Of a DNA stretch of 64,000 nucleotides, positions 35,501-49,100 are shown piece after piece. The first letter of the stretch is position 1, and every line of letters begins with the position of its first letter. Source of the DNA: Oscheius tipulae. Taxonomy: Eukaryota > Nematoda > Chromadorea > Rhabditida > Rhabditidae. The notes below the pieces were generated by a model. That model worked only from the letters and a program-made list of their open reading frames with translations. It was not told the origin of the DNA and searched no databases. The stretch covers positions 5,766,001-5,830,000 of the forward strand of contig JASJZH010000005.1 in NCBI GenBank assembly GCA_037178975.1. Reading direction: 5' to 3'. A program made the translations under genes and the position numbers.

Positions 35501-36194
35501 AGAGGAAGAGATTTTGCAGTACCAGCTACCGGTTCATAGAGATCTAACCTTGGTCTCGAGTGCAACAAAACAGCCGCTTGATGTTTTGTGAAAATTGGAT
35601 CGGTTTGACGTCAGCAGACGCAGAGATGGCTATACCGGAACAAGGTGGTTTAGCAGAGTGAGAGTTACAAGGCTAATTTGCGTAGAAAAAGGCTGCGATG
35701 GTAGGAATCGGGGTGTCTGACGATTTCGACGACAGAGCTGCCTCTACTGGTACGAAAACTCGGACCAAATAATGCATGTATTAATTTGCAAACAGTCCAC
35801 TTCTCTAGCATTTTGTTCCTGGTTTTTCCAGAGTCTCACATGTTCTACAAAGTCCGAGGAGTATTGCCAGATCTATCTTTTGTTAGATGACAACACACTA
35901 TAGAAAACGACTGTCAATATTTGAGAAAGTTCTATTAAAAAATGTCCACCAGCCTACAATCGAATGAAGCTGGTTTTTGGGATCTTCACTGGCGATAAAA
36001 AAAAATTTAGCTGCTGATATAAGGATCTAGACTCATAAACTTTAGGAACTTTTTACATGACCACTGGTTTACATCGCCTTCTTTTTGTTTGGCTTTGGCA
36101 TTGAAAACAGGGACTGCGCCGATTCTCCAATAGCAGAAGTCCCCAAGTTTCGCCGAGAGCTACCTTGTCAACTAAATTCTTGACATGTCATGTC

Positions 36195-36262
36195 TTGCCA
36201 GCTTTTGTTTCGTGGTGACGCACGGACGAACAGACAGACACCATTTCGCTTTAGTAGTAGAG
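36195..36262 (-). repeat. Dispersed repeat fragment
   Basis: CTTTTGTTTCGTGGTGACG, then a CGGACGAACAGACAGACACC tract and CGCTTTAGTAGTAGAGAG. It matches the right end of the inverted element at 26545-26830, in the same orientation. Confidence 0.65.
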
Positions 36263-37417
36263 AGACGGCATCTCGAAACATTTTGTGCCAAGCTAGAAAA
36301 GGTTTTAATTAGTTTAATTGGAAAGACTACGGTATCTTAATTACTATCGAGATTGAACCTTTTTTAAGTCTGACAAAGCATGAGTGCGTTTTTGATGTAG
36401 TCTCTAACCGTCTCAAGATTACTACTTCTTTGAATCAGTGAACACGGTATGATTGTTTTCAACGCCAAGAACAAATATGAGCGAAGAACTTGGAGAATGA
36501 ACATACTTTTTGGTTCCAGAAAGGTGTGATGAGGCTGGAGGGAATTAAGAGGAGATAGATAGAAACAGAGACGGAGAGATAGTGTGGCAACGAACAAATG
36601 AACGAATGATGCAGCAGATGCCAAAGACGAAAGAGAGTACGGTACTCTCCAAACTGTACTCTCTGATCTTTTAACCACCTGTTGCGGATTTTTTTTCTAA
36701 ACGAAAGATCTAGAGAAAGGTGAAAAATAGCGCTCGGCTGCTGCGCGTGGCGGCGTTCGTCTGAGCCCCTCGGCCGTCGGGTCTGCACTTGGAATGCCCT
36801 TTGGGGGGAACAGACCAGCACGGAGAGAGGGCTGTCAGCAGAGAGGAACGCTCTCACTAGGAACGAGTGCGACGTTCAGAACTTGGTCAGCTCACGGGAA
36901 GATGAGCGGGACCAAAAGCGCGAGCAATTGAGCGCGTGTATGATCTCAGTGGTTCCTATTCCGAAGAATTGGTTGCAGAAGAACGATTTCTCAATATAAA
37001 TTTTCAAAAACACAACACTGCAAGAAAAGACAGAAAAAGACAACGTTTGCTAGTTCCAAACTCTTCTTCAATTGGGAGACATCGAGTATCTTTTTTTTTT
37101 TTTTTGCAACGGTCTCTCTACACTGATTTTCAAAAGACTGCTCAGACTCATCGCTTTACGTAGTGTGCTATCAATTACATTTTCGAAGACCCTGTTAAAC
37201 TTTGCCAAACATTCTCAAGCTGAAAGCTTACTCTGCAGTGTTCAAGTTGAAAAATGTTGGTTTCCGAGAATCAAACCACTTCCTATGGATGCTTCAATTC
37301 CCCAGATCCGTTCCTTTGTTGTTGTTTAGACGTTTTAGCCTTCCCGTCCCTTGTTATTTTGTTCTTGCTGGAAGAAAGGAACGCTTCCTACAGTTTTGTT
37401 ATTCTGTTTCCGCGTTC

Positions 37418-37434
37418 AGAGAGAGAGAGAGAGA
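37418..37434. repeat. (GA)n microsatellite
   Basis: Tandem AG/GA dinucleotides in non-coding sequence. Confidence 0.9.
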
Positions 37435-39140
37435 AAGATCCTATGATTTTGACATATGACCATCGAATAAACACCAATTGGGAGGGGTCTCTTCCATGTT
37501 ACAGGCGAGTTAGCATAGCTATTATTGGGTTACAACATCAATAATAACTTACACTACCTCACCGGTGTCCACAGAAAAGGGCTGACTCACCTGTGTTCGA
37601 ACCATCCAGACCAGAAACGGAGAGAGGGAGGGGCAGACAGAGAGACTCTCCCCGCTGTTCCGAACGCGGGGACGCCGGACTGGATGCCCGCCCTCCAAAG
37701 TGCAACTGCAAGCCGAGTGGGGGCCCGAGTGTGCCTGTTCGTACCACACAAAGGGCGTGTGCCCTGAGGCAAAAACCCCTCTGGTTGTGGGGGCCACTGG
37801 GTCAGACTGAGGAAAAACGAAACATAAACAGGCGAGCGCTGGGGAGTTCCCTTTTTGCGAGGCGCCTCTACTCTCTCTGTTTCTGCGTGTTATCTGTGCT
37901 TCGCCTGGGCTATTTGAGAAGGGGAGCGCGCAAAAAAAGCAGCAGTCGCATCATTGGATAGAGGCAGCTGCACACCTTTTCTGGCCCTTGCAATTGTCGG
38001 ATTCCAATGAGTTTTGGACAGATGACTTGTATCATTAGGGAGAACAAAAAATACTACTTTCAATAATTTTAGTGAGTGTAATTCCTGTTTTCCGATACTA
38101 AGCAACCTTTTTATTGTTCGTAAACTGCCTTCCTGTTCTGGCGACAGGACAGACGGAGACTTATACTTTTTAAATCAAACGAGCAGATCGCGTCTGTTAA
38201 TCGGCTCGACCCGGAACTTTTCAAGATGAAAAAACAGTCTGGCTTGGTCTGATTAACAGTTTTAAACACAGTCAGACCGATACACAGACAAAACTCGCTT
38301 TTAAATTCATCTAATAAGGAACTTTGATGGAAAGGGAAAACTGCAGAATCGTAATAGGGAAATGCGAGAAAATCCATCTTGCGATTTCACGATTCACAGC
38401 AATAAACTGAACAAATGATGAGTACGTTGGCTAACATGGCATTTCTATCGGATTCGCAAACTGAAAACTTTAATAGTTCCTCGGAAATCGTACTTCTCAT
38501 TCAGAACCACGATGTTTACTAAAACGTCAATTTCCTTTGGATTATCACATGACTACCTCTAGGCAAGCTTTGAGAAATGAATTATTGTCTTGTGGCTGAA
38601 CAAACTTCCTTTGTTTAAAGCTGCGAGATTCTTATAAATGCTTTTATTGCTTTCTCTCTGTCGTAACTCTAAGCGGACATCGGGCGTTCCTCGAGATTAT
38701 CCTCTGAGAATGCCCTCGTCTTGTCCTTCTTCTGGGCATGATATCACCGACGTCTCCAGTCCCCATTCCAACTGAACCAGGTGTTTACACGTGTGTACCG
38801 ACCTGTGCCAAGGGCATCTGCACTACTGGAACACCTGCATAAGGAGAGCCGGCGGCTCGAGAATATACCCGAGAACGAGGGAGAAAGTGGCAGACGTTTT
38901 TGTGTGGTGAACTGATCTTGGACCAAAAATAGAGAACGAGCGAAAGTCCCCGTCCAGAACAAGATAAACGTATTTCCTGTGGTCACAAAACGTGTCATGG
39001 GCGGTCAGAAAAACAAAGTTTGATGAAGTCAACATCCAGCGTCGTGAAGCACTTCTTGTTTTTTTCAGCCGAATCCAGAGCTACAACTCTCTCTGTCTCT
39101 CTTCTACTGTAACCTTACCTCCTCCCACTTCAGAACCCAA

Positions 39141-40813
39141 ATGGGACCCTTCATTCCAGCCCTTATGTCCTCGCCACTAGGTCGGCCAGTCCGTGTCGGT
39201 GTCTTTGAACACGATCCTGATGCCTTCAACTGTTTCCGCCAGCTGCCCAAAAAGAGCTGTCTTCAACCTGGAGCCGAGATTGAGATCATCTCGGCCGTGA
39301 TGCAGATTCTTCAGTGGGACTGGGAGATAATAGACACGGACAGAGAGTTTGGAGTCGTCAACGATTTCGGCAGCTTGCAGGCTGATGGAAATTTCAGGTT
39401 TGTGTCTCGGAACGTCTTTCCATACTAAAGTTTCAGTGGGGTAATGGGTCTTCTGGCTGAGAATTCTATCGATATGAGTGGACTATCGATGAGAATCACC
39501 CCCGAAAGAATGAAAGCAGCTCACTTCACCTTTCCAATTCGCTATTTCCAACAAGTTTACATTGTCAACACGCCTCCTGACGCAGACTTCAAGACTTTTA
39601 TCTTCAGCAGCGTCAGTAAGAGGCTGTAGTTTGTTCACAGAGTTTGTATCAAAACCTGCTTTAGGTGGGTCTACATGTTAATCACCTACATTATTGTTGG
39701 ACTCATCAAGTTCGCCATTGGAGTTTTGGTGGCGAGGCGGAACGTACCAAAGACAAATCTGCTGAGCAGTAGCTTTCTGGTGAGTCAAGTCAAGGGTACA
39801 GTGAACTAAACCGTAGCTGTTTATTCTTTACCAGTGTGGTTGAATGTGTACAATCGAGTCAAGATTTTCAGGAAAGCTTCGGTCTGATGCTCAAGCAGCG
39901 AGTGGCCAAGCCCACATCGGCATCAATGAAAATCATCGAAGTATCTCTTCTGACGGCAATGATGTTCATCGGACAGTACTATCAGACCGAGATGAACTCA
40001 AAACTGACCGCTCCACCCAAGGCCAAGATCCCTTTTCTTCATCAGAATGAGCTGCTGGATCGTTTCGAGCGTGGAGAAAACTACCCGACCTACTATCTTG
40101 ACGTACCGTTGGAAGGCTCAACCCCTGAGAATCAGGCGAGACTGAATGCCTATTGGGCAAAACAGCCTCTGAAAGTCCATCCAAGAGAAGATGATCTAGT
40201 TGCGGAGATACAGTGAGACGTTAGACGTGTCCTGCCAGGATCTGATTTCAGTCGAGGAGGAGTTTTCTACTCGACCTACGATGTTGACCTGACTCCAAAC
40301 GTTCTTTCGGTCTGGAATCGGAAGGAGAAGCTGGCTGTTATTCGAGACACCACTGGGATTGTTAGTTACGTGGCCTTTGGATTCAGTTGGAACAATAGAA
40401 AACTCTGCAATCAGTTGGTTTGAGGTTGATAGGGGATAGACTAGACTTCTAGATTCAACAAGGCACTTATGACGATCCTGCCGGGAGTTCCGAAAATGAC
40501 TATCGGGCCGGGATATGCTCGAGTAAAGGAGCCTTTGGAACAGATTGTTGTGGTAGGCTTGAAAGCATCAGATCTTCCCGAACATTCAGGTTCGCCACAC
40601 GACTCTCACACTCAAATGCCACCTTGAACAACTCTTCATAATTGTCGCTATTTGTTTACTCGTCAGTTGCTTCTGTTTCGTTCTCGAGCTTCTGATCTAC
40701 CGATCTCACGTAACTATTTCCAAAAACTAAAGAAAACCTCTTTGCAGCAAGAAGTCCGAGTTCGACGAGAACGCACTCTATCCACCGATACCCAACAAAC
40801 TATTCTTGATTAA
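39141..40813 (+). CDS. Ionotropic-receptor-like channel (divergent iGluR superfamily, nematode type)
   Basis: Exons read VRVGVFEHDPDAFN, then EIEIISAVMQILQWDWEI, GVMGLLAENSIDMSGLSMR, ITPERMKAAHFTFPIRYF and QQVYIV. This is a glutamate-receptor-type ligand-binding lobe. A first membrane segment (VYMLITYIIVGLIKFAIGVLV), a pore/TM region (KIIEVSLLTAMMFIGQYY), a second lobe (YSTYDVDLTPNVLSVW, GIVSYVAFGFSW) and a final membrane segment (LFIIVAICLLVSCFCFVLELL) follow. Introns are mostly 37-40 bp, one about 92 bp. The order S1-TM-S2-TM4 is that of the ionotropic receptor superfamily. No large N-terminal ligand domain and no clear signal peptide are seen. Start 39141 or 39165; end 40813, or 40838 if the last acceptor is shifted. 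The ligand is unknown. Confidence 0.75.
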
Positions 40814-40837
40814 AAATATAGTTCATGTTCAACGATA

Positions 40838-40843
40838 AATAAA
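40838..40843 (+). terminator. Poly(A) signal for the ionotropic-receptor-like gene
   Basis: AATAAA about 25 bp after the preferred stop codon. The opposite-strand IRS gene ends 120 bp further on. Confidence 0.6.
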
Positions 40844-40962
40844 ACATCTGGCAACAATATGTACAAACTTTTGATGAGAGATAGAGTGAGAGATAGAAAG
40901 AAAGAAACCTGAAAGATTCTGACTAGATATGGCAGGAGAAGATGTGAATGTGAGAGAAAGAG

Positions 40963-43900
40963 TTACGCTTTGAGAGGGTTCACGGACTCTGGCTCTTTAT
41001 CTAGAGGAGGAAAGATGATCCCTGATTGGGATCGAGTCCGGTTAACAGAGGCAGGATGAGATGAGAGAAAGGAGTCCTTCGGAACTGAACAAGGACCGGT
41101 TGTTACGTCGTCGTTGACCTGGAAATTTAAAGAAATTTGAAACTGTTGGGTCTAAAATTACCTGCAAAGAGGCGTAATTGAGGCCGGTGTCATCTTTGGA
41201 ATTGCTTCGCATCGATGGTACTGAACAGCGTTTTGGTAGTCCCGTTGTTGGCGGGACAAGGACATCTCGAACCTGAAACTATATTATTACATTCTGTTCC
41301 AAAAATCCAAACTAGTCTAAAGAAGGAAACAAAGGTGACCTAGAGCACATATATAACTGAGGACGGGACGGGCTACTCGTCCGAAAGCTACTCACTGGAC
41401 TAGATGCCGACCTATCTGGCCTCGTATCGGGCTGTGGCGAGACTTGTTGGGATTGAGGAGAGGCTTGAGGTGTCCTGGAGGATCCGGGTGAGTTCCGATG
41501 TTTGGAAGAGTTCCGCTTGATGACCACCGGAGAGACCATCTTTGATGACGAAGGTTTTGACATTCCAGGGGCTTCCATCAGGGCGTACTCGTCCTCATAC
41601 CCGGAGTTCTTTATTGGAGTCACTGTCATGGAAGACTCACCAGCTGTGTTCAGGGAGAGTCTGAAACAGTATGAGTTAAACGAGTACTCAGAGATCTTAC
41701 CTCGACCCCCTCCTTGAAGATTCCGAATCACTTTCTTCAATAGCCTGGAAACCTCCGGGGCCGAGATTCTCGGACATGTAGCCGGACGAATGATTCTCCT
41801 TTTCTGGTTCTTCCGCCTTGTTTTCTGAAAATGAACAATTAATATTAATACGGCGAGAGACAAACCTCTCAGATCTTCCGTGAACCTCTTTTGCAGATCT
41901 TCCAATCGAACCAAAGATGGTCCCATAAAGAACTGATCTTTGCTCGTGTATCCGAAAGACGAGGTTCGTGACCGACTACTTGGACTGTCTATACTAGCCA
42001 TACTGCTGGAACAGGACTGAACAGGGAAATCCATCTCGACTAGATGATCTGCTTCATCATCAGGAGCTAGTCGTCTGGTGTAAGGAGTACTCCTTCCGGA
42101 TCCAAAGCTACCGGATCGGTTTCTTGTCTCTTCATGTTCAGCAGATGACGCCAAATGGTTACTGCTGGACGAGGAAGGCCCAAAGGATGAGCCACCAGAA
42201 GAGGCCAAGGAGACTCCAGACGCCGACGTCTGAGACTGTCGTTGATGCCGACCAGAAGAACTGGCAAACTTTCTTGCCAAATGGTGAAGCGGCTTCGTGA
42301 TAAAGTTCTTGCTTCCCAGAGAGTAACTTCTTTTCCTCGGATCTTCCAGAGGCGGAACCAGAGTTGTAACATTCTCGATTGGATAGAGTCCGTGCTCATT
42401 GATTGTCGTCACAACTTGTTTCAGCTGTGGTCTTCCTCCGAAAGAATAGGCTCGGGGAGTATTGACAGTCATTGAAGTGGACATACTGCTGTTGGCAGCC
42501 ATGGAGCTGTAGCAGCTGTCGCTCGAGTCCGAGACATACTTGTTGTCGTCCAGGCGATCGACTGAAAACAAATTTCAAGATATGTCAAAGTTTCGGGGGT
42601 CCCTTTTTCTCAATCAAAACTTACACTGTATCACGTTGACCTTCAGATTTCCGCTGCTCTCTGGCCATTTCCCATGATCCATAGCCACGTAGTCATCTCC
42701 CGCATCTGCCGAAATCGAAGACGGGACACTTGCACCGCTGATACCACCAACAGAATTCCTATCGTCCGTATCGGAGTCTCGTAACTTTCTGTCCAAGCAG
42801 ATCTTGTCCGCCACAGACGCCGTTGGCCTTCGTTCCGTCGTAACCTCGTCATTTTCCAGCCTCAACGTTCCTCCACTATCCTCATTGTTGTCCTCATCCG
42901 TTAGTTGTTTAGGCTGAGGTGGTGGCGACGGCGCCTTTTCGACCTTCTTGGGTGGAGGCGTAAACATAGCTTGGTAATCACTCGGTTCCTCCACTATGCT
43001 TTGACTCGTGTTCGAAGGTCGTCTTCTGAACATTTAACGATTTTTAAAAAACTAGAGAGTGACTTACGGTTGAGGGAAGACACTCCAGGCCGGATTAGCG
43101 TTGTTGCTCACGTTCTTTGCAGGGCTTCCGATCGTGTTACAGCGAGCAGACAGACTGAAATGGTGGTTAGAAAGAAATATTTTTCTACCAGTTCTTCGCT
43201 ATCAAATTTTTCTCGGAATCTGTGTGCGTGCCAACTCTCAAACTTATTTAATACGCAGACTGTTAGAATCTGTCTCGGCTTAAACTACAGACAGGGAGAC
43301 ATTTTCGTGTTTGACAATGGACAAAGCCATCTACAGTGATTTCTAATCGAGCTCACCTTGCCCCAGATGCTTTTCTGACGATGTGCGACGTTGACGTGGA
43401 AGGTGAACACAGCTTTCTACAAAGATAGCAGTTTATCTACGTTATGGATAAGATTAGAAAGGTTGTATGGGGGATAGCGGGTAGAGGAGAGGGCTAGTAA
43501 AAGTCACGACACAATGATTGAAGGCAGAACCTTTCGGCAAAGCGGTCGGATCGGAGCGACGGATCACCCAAAGAGTGGAGAGAGCCACGTGGTCGGTCCA
43601 ATCTGGGGTTAGTATCTACATAAGAAACAGAGGAAAGATGCACACAACACAAGCAAGCTGTCTGAGGCTTCTGCACGATCTGTTTAATCCGAAAGTGAAG
43701 TCTAAAAGATGACGGGCCTAAGGATTCTAGTGTTCGGTCAAAGTTCCGATACAGATTAATACCGTTGACAGAAACTCTTCTCTCCCCATAGAGCATACTA
43801 TTAAAGTCCGAAATTCTCCATGTTGGTAGAAAAGCTACTTGTCTCTCAGTTAGGTGATTCTGGCAATGATTCGTGGAAAAGATCCTAACTCAATGTAAGT

Positions 43901-46169
43901 CACGTCAATTATCTCAGTGCACCACATCACATCCATCAATACACACCTCCCAAGAAGCTCAATTGCGGTCGGATTGCCTAAACTGCCACGTGGACGAAGA
44001 GCACATGCTGCCAACTGAGGAGTCTGCAGTCGGGTACCGTCTTCCTCAAACGAGGCCACTGTTCCTTTCCGCTCCATCAAAATGTTACGCCGATCACGAG
44101 GAGCATATTGTAGAATAGGGTTCCTAGGCACAGGTACCACGATCGGGCTAGGCATTTCTGTTGGCTGTATCGGTTCCTCTGCAGGACTGGAACGGGGTAA
44201 TAAGCATTAGAACAAAGCCGTGCCAAGCAACAGAGAGAGTCATATAAAAGTTAAACTTTGAAAGAAACTCACTGTCCCTGCAGATGTTGTCTCATTTGAT
44301 TCGGTTGAGTATGGGAGCGATCCCGGTGAGATGTCCTCGAGTATGCAGCTATACTGGACAGGGCATTGGACACGTCGCTCAGATTGGTCAAGTTTTTCTT
44401 CTTTGTAGCTTCTTGATCGATCAACTGGTTCAGTTTTCGATAGATGTGCATCGAAATCTGAAGAATTTATAATTGAAGAAATGGCCTATATTTCTCCCGC
44501 ACTGTCTCGTCTGTGACGTCGTTGAATTAAAATACTCTTGGGTCCACTCACCTCCTCGTTCTCACACTGTACCCAGATTGTACAACTTCCAGGTGGAGCT
44601 GCTGTTCCAAGTTTCACAATGAAGACCTTCTCGTGGACTCCGAAATTGGAGCAAAGCGTCCTCGGAATCTCTTGGTAGTCATTTCGATTCAATGGAGGTA
44701 CATTGGAAGTGTTGCAATTCGTCCCGCTTGGCTCAACATTCCTGTCGCAAAAGATCATGGTTCGAGGATAAAAACAGAGTCTGAAAGCAAAAAATATAAA
44801 ACAGAAATGAAGGGAGCAAACCGTTTGAGACCAGGTTTCATGTGTCCAGTCTCAGTAATACTGGATAGTTTGGTCTCTTCCAGGAAGGGTTTTTTGAACT
44901 TGGGGTTCACGACGACTTCCACATCCCAGGCAAAACTGAAGAATTCGTCGACTGTGACTGGCCGGCAGAGAGTGAGCATCCGGCTGACTTTGGCAGCTTG
45001 GAAGATCTTCTCGAACCAGATAGTCGTCTCGGCGTCAGTTTCCGCTTTGAGACAGAACGTCTCTCCAGTTCCCATCCAGCAGAGACATCGCTTGAGCTTG
45101 ACGTCCATCTGGAAACATTTTCTGTTCTAACTGTCTCTCTGTCTGTCTGTCCTTCTCCCCATATCCTATTGATCCCGGACATTGTCTGCCATCCCTGGCA
45201 GATATCGTTTAGCTCGCTAATCGCATGATCCGCTTAGGAGTGGAAAGACTTCTAGCCGGTAAACAAGTTAATCCTGTGACTGATTCACAACATACATGAT
45301 CATCGTGGACATTGAGTGTCCGAGAGAGATCGATGAAGAAGCGGGCGTTCTTCTTCTTTCTGAAGTCCTTTTCCTTGTCATGGAGCTCGAGGGCCCTCTC
45401 ACACAACACGGCGAAGTATTTCTGCTTGTTTTTCTGAAAAAAGAAGGATTTCAATTCGATTTCGACTGGATGACTCTCTGCCACGTTGGCAAATACTTTT
45501 AGAGCTGGCTCCGGGATGGCCCCAGCCGAATTTCGGGAGGTAATATGAGTTCAGTGGCTGCCGACGAGATAAACAACTATGTTGCGAGTGGGATCGACAC
45601 CCACGCGCATCTGGTCATCGTCGTGGTGGGATTTCGCGTGATATTAGAGTTTAAAGGGTGGGAAAATGGGGGGTTTGGAATGATTCCATTGGTCCGTCGG
45701 AAGATTCTTATTTTTTGAAAAGATCAAAACAAAACTGGCTCATTTTCAAATGGCACTTGCTAAGCACTGGAATGTTCATTGTTTCGATATCAGTGATTAG
45801 TATCTGGGGGCTTCCACCACGATATTTCTGGTTTTGCTACTCAATGAGGCAACAAACATCTCTAGTTCCAGTCTTTCCCGTTTCCTCTAGAGTTTAAACC
45901 TCAAAAGAAAGAGACGGGTGTCTCAGAGCCAATGTTGCGAAGTTCTGGGTCACATGTTTCCGCTTTCTCCCTGGATTCGCCCTTCACACGTCAGGTGCGC
46001 GGACACACAAACACCTAGCAAAAAGTGTGCGCGAAAGAGCGAGAGGGCGAATAACAACGAGCAAACTCACTATAGGACAGAATCCGGCTGTCACTACTCC
46101 ACATTTTATCACAGATTCCGGCACATCCTCTACTGCGGATCCTTTAACTGTGGATGCACTATCGACCAT
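40963..46169 (-). CDS. IRS: Insulin receptor substrate homologue (PH + PTB + YxxM tail)
   Basis: The N-terminal exon (start MVDSASTVKG, 46169) ends VIKCGVVTAGFCPI. After an intron of about 0.6 kb it continues KNKQKYFAVLCERALELHDK, FIDLSRTLNVHDDH, then KRCLCWMGTGETFCLKAET and TTIWFEKIFQ, a PH domain. An IRS-type PTB domain follows: FFSFAWDVEVVV, GHMKPGLKR, LCFYPRTMIFCDR, FGVHEKVFIVKLG and CTIWVQCENEE, then SMHIYRKLNQL. The long Ser/Pro-rich tail carries three PI3-kinase SH2 consensus motifs, SDYQAM, DDYVAM and DEYALM, and ends NYASLQ then ESVNPLKA. It would dock at the insulin/IGF receptor and recruit PI3K. C. elegans ist-1 is the likely counterpart. The exact first exon and some tail exons are inferred. 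Confidence 0.85.
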
Positions 46170-49100
46170 CGTTAAAGGGTTGCCATACAATGTTTCTAAA
46201 AGTTTCAAGTAAGAAACTGAAGGTAAAACTCACAAGAAAAAAGTAAAGAAAATAGAGCAAAACATGGTGCTAGAAGGGAAGGGTGTGCGAATGATATGCA
46301 TGTGAAAATGTGACACATTGGATGATATAAAAGCGCGAAATACTGTAAGAAAGAGGGAAATCGCAATTGGAGAAAAAAAAGAAGAGACGGTGCAAAACAA
46401 GTGACGTATCGAAGGAGGTGAGGGCGTGGAAATGAGGGCAATTGAAAAAACTGACTGAAAAATGGAACTGTGGGAGTCTAAAATCTAGGTATCATAACCC
46501 GGATTTTCTGACTATCAATCCGAATTGTTTGATTGAAAGCCTACAGAAGGCGCGCTGATCCAAAAGTTCATGTATCTTAAGTCTTTGGTAAGGGGATTCC
46601 CGAGAAGTGACTAACCGGATCATCCCCCTCCTGACAACAAATTACCACCGAGCCTATAAACACTAGGGGATACGTTAAGACGTACATGAAGACCTTCAGG
46701 AAGACAGAGCAGATGTGTTATTGCAATAAGCAGCGAGAGGAACTAAGGGATATCAACAGATTTACATCTGGGAACAGCCGGATGAATCGTAGGCGAGAGA
46801 AAATGACTGGTACTCAGAAACTGGAGAATGGCACGATTAGGAGAGTGAGAAAGTAATCAAGACTACAGGTATGTGAGTCTCCTTTGTTATTTCAGTGCCT
46901 TGTACTTTGGTTTCCCGAACCCAACATGATGTTTTTCCATAGAAAACACGCGCTAGAACGACCCCACGAGGCGCAATAAGGAACGTCGGAGTCTGAACTC
47001 TTGTCCCTGCAAAATAAGCAGTGAGAATATCTGATGTGTGGGGGACGCCAAATAGGAATAAATGTCTTTGGGAGCGAAGAGGAGGAGACATCATGGAGCG
47101 ATCACGGCGACGACACAAACAACACAGACAGCTGGCCTCGGTGGCTGCTGCTCCCCAGAGACAGACCTACGAGAGTCGGGCTGTCAGGAAGTTCTGGGAG
47201 GAGGTCTGGAGCAGCAGAGGATGAGCGTCGAGCAAACAAGACAAAACGAGTGGGAGAGAAAGTGACAACAAACAAACACACCATTTGTTCGTAATTGTTA
47301 AGACGTTTCACTTTCTTTTGTATGAGACAAGGAAATTGGTATATTCAGGGATCGCACTCGGCTGTTTGATCTCTTCTACTTTCACTGATCTCTGCACTTT
47401 TAAAATTTAGAACAAAATTCGAAATGCTACCGTATTCATACTCTGAATACTTCAAAATTCTTACCCAGTGAAATGTTCTTGTCCTCGAAAAGCCCGCCCC
47501 TGTTCATAGTACAGCCGTACGCAGCACTGCCAAGTTCTGCTCCTCCGAGCCTAGAATGACCTAGTTGTTTACGTCTTTTCGGTGTGTGTGCACCTCACTT
47601 CCCCTCTCTCTACCGATCAATTCCAGACGAGGGAAGGAGGGGGAACTGCTTTGGGAGAAGCAGCAGCAGAATACAGAAGAGGAAGTGACGATGTCAGACT
47701 TGTTGTGTTGGGCGGCAAAATCCGACACAAATTTATGGTCTGACGTTGACATCGATGAGACGAGGATAGGGAGACGGACGCGTAAGATTACAGGAGTGAC
47801 AAGGTACCTTTGAAAGGAGAGACCAACTAGCATCATTGGTTTCAAAAGAACAGATAGTCGACCAAAGCTGTCTCGTACACTGGTCGCTCTCTAGACAATG
47901 ACGTGGTCTGATCAGGTTTTGCAACTCTTTGCTGCAAACTCCTCTATGTAAATTCTGTTTGTTCCCATTTGACCCCGATAAGATGACTTTTTCCAGAAAC
48001 GTGGTTTCACCCCCTTTACGTACACCCTGTTTGGATGGGGCAGACCCCGGACCCGATAACCAACCCGGCTCCGTCATTATGGTATGAGGAAGAGCCGTAT
48101 CAGTACACTGATCCTGTTGTTTACTACTAGGCAGAAAGAGACATGACTATGCAAAGTGGTTCAATCCACGAGATGAAAAGAGGAGAGGAGAGACAGAACA
48201 GATTGGCATAACAGAACTGAGTCATGTGCGAGAGAGACGGACGCGTACAGAGGAGTGCAGATTCAGGACTTCTAAACATACAAAGCAGAGAAAGAATGAG
48301 AACGGTCAGTCTCTCAAATCGATGTCGCGCCACAGAGCGAGAGAAGGAGAGACCTCTGTGGAAAACAAAAACATTGGGGGCCCAGAGCGCGAAAAGACAG
48401 ACACAAACAGACCAATAAAAGTGCGCGCAGGCAGTAACGGGGTAACGCGTTCGTTTCTTTGGAACGTTCAGTAAATCATGTGTTCATTATTCTCTCTCCC
48501 CGAAGGCCAAAACAACTTTTAGTACCCGAAGGAAAAAGTACAGGTCAAGCTGTGAAAGAGAGTCAGAAAGACCTTGGTAATGAGCGGCACCAGCTGGTAC
48601 ACAAGGGCACATCGCCTAGACGGAATAACAAAATCCAAGTGAGGGTTCTCTGGGCATCTGTGCTGAAAGGTCAAAGGCAGCCGTTTGAATGTCTTCGGCG
48701 GTATCAGGAGGAGGGCAGGGGCTTGGTACGACTACGAGACAGGGACAAGCAATGAGGAAAGTTTTACGGGTAGTCAAGAATTACTGTACCGATCACGGGA
48801 ACAGTGTAGGTATTTCTTATCCGGTTCCAAAACAGACACGGCTACAGAAGCCATTACGGTATCTTTATGGGTACAGTCATGCCACTCCCTAATTTCAGCC
48901 CAAGTGTCTTCGGTAACCGTATGCTGGACAGAACAGTACGAACTTATCAAGAGAGTGACAGTTCCTCAAGAAAAAGACAGGCTATACCTGTCAGTAAGGC
49001 TCTCAACTGTCAAGTGATCAGGGTACTGTGGAGAAAGTCAGTCAGAACTCTGCTCCTAATCCTCAAAGTATAATGAAGGTCTGAACAAGATAATAATGAA

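Larger units (their letters stand above)
32505..39140. other. Gene-poor stretch with repeat fragments and GC-rich patches
   Basis: About 6.6 kb with no convincing gene. It contains a repeat fragment near 36195-36262, a (GA)n run at 37418-37434 and GC-rich patches at about 33360-33545, 36745-36850 and 37620-37800. Several ORFs overlap in the patches but none shows a known domain. Confidence 0.45.

Noticed and set aside
45545-45660. Small plus-strand ORF starting MSSVAADEINNYVASG
   Set aside because: It lies within the first IRS intron, has no family resemblance and no flanking exon support.
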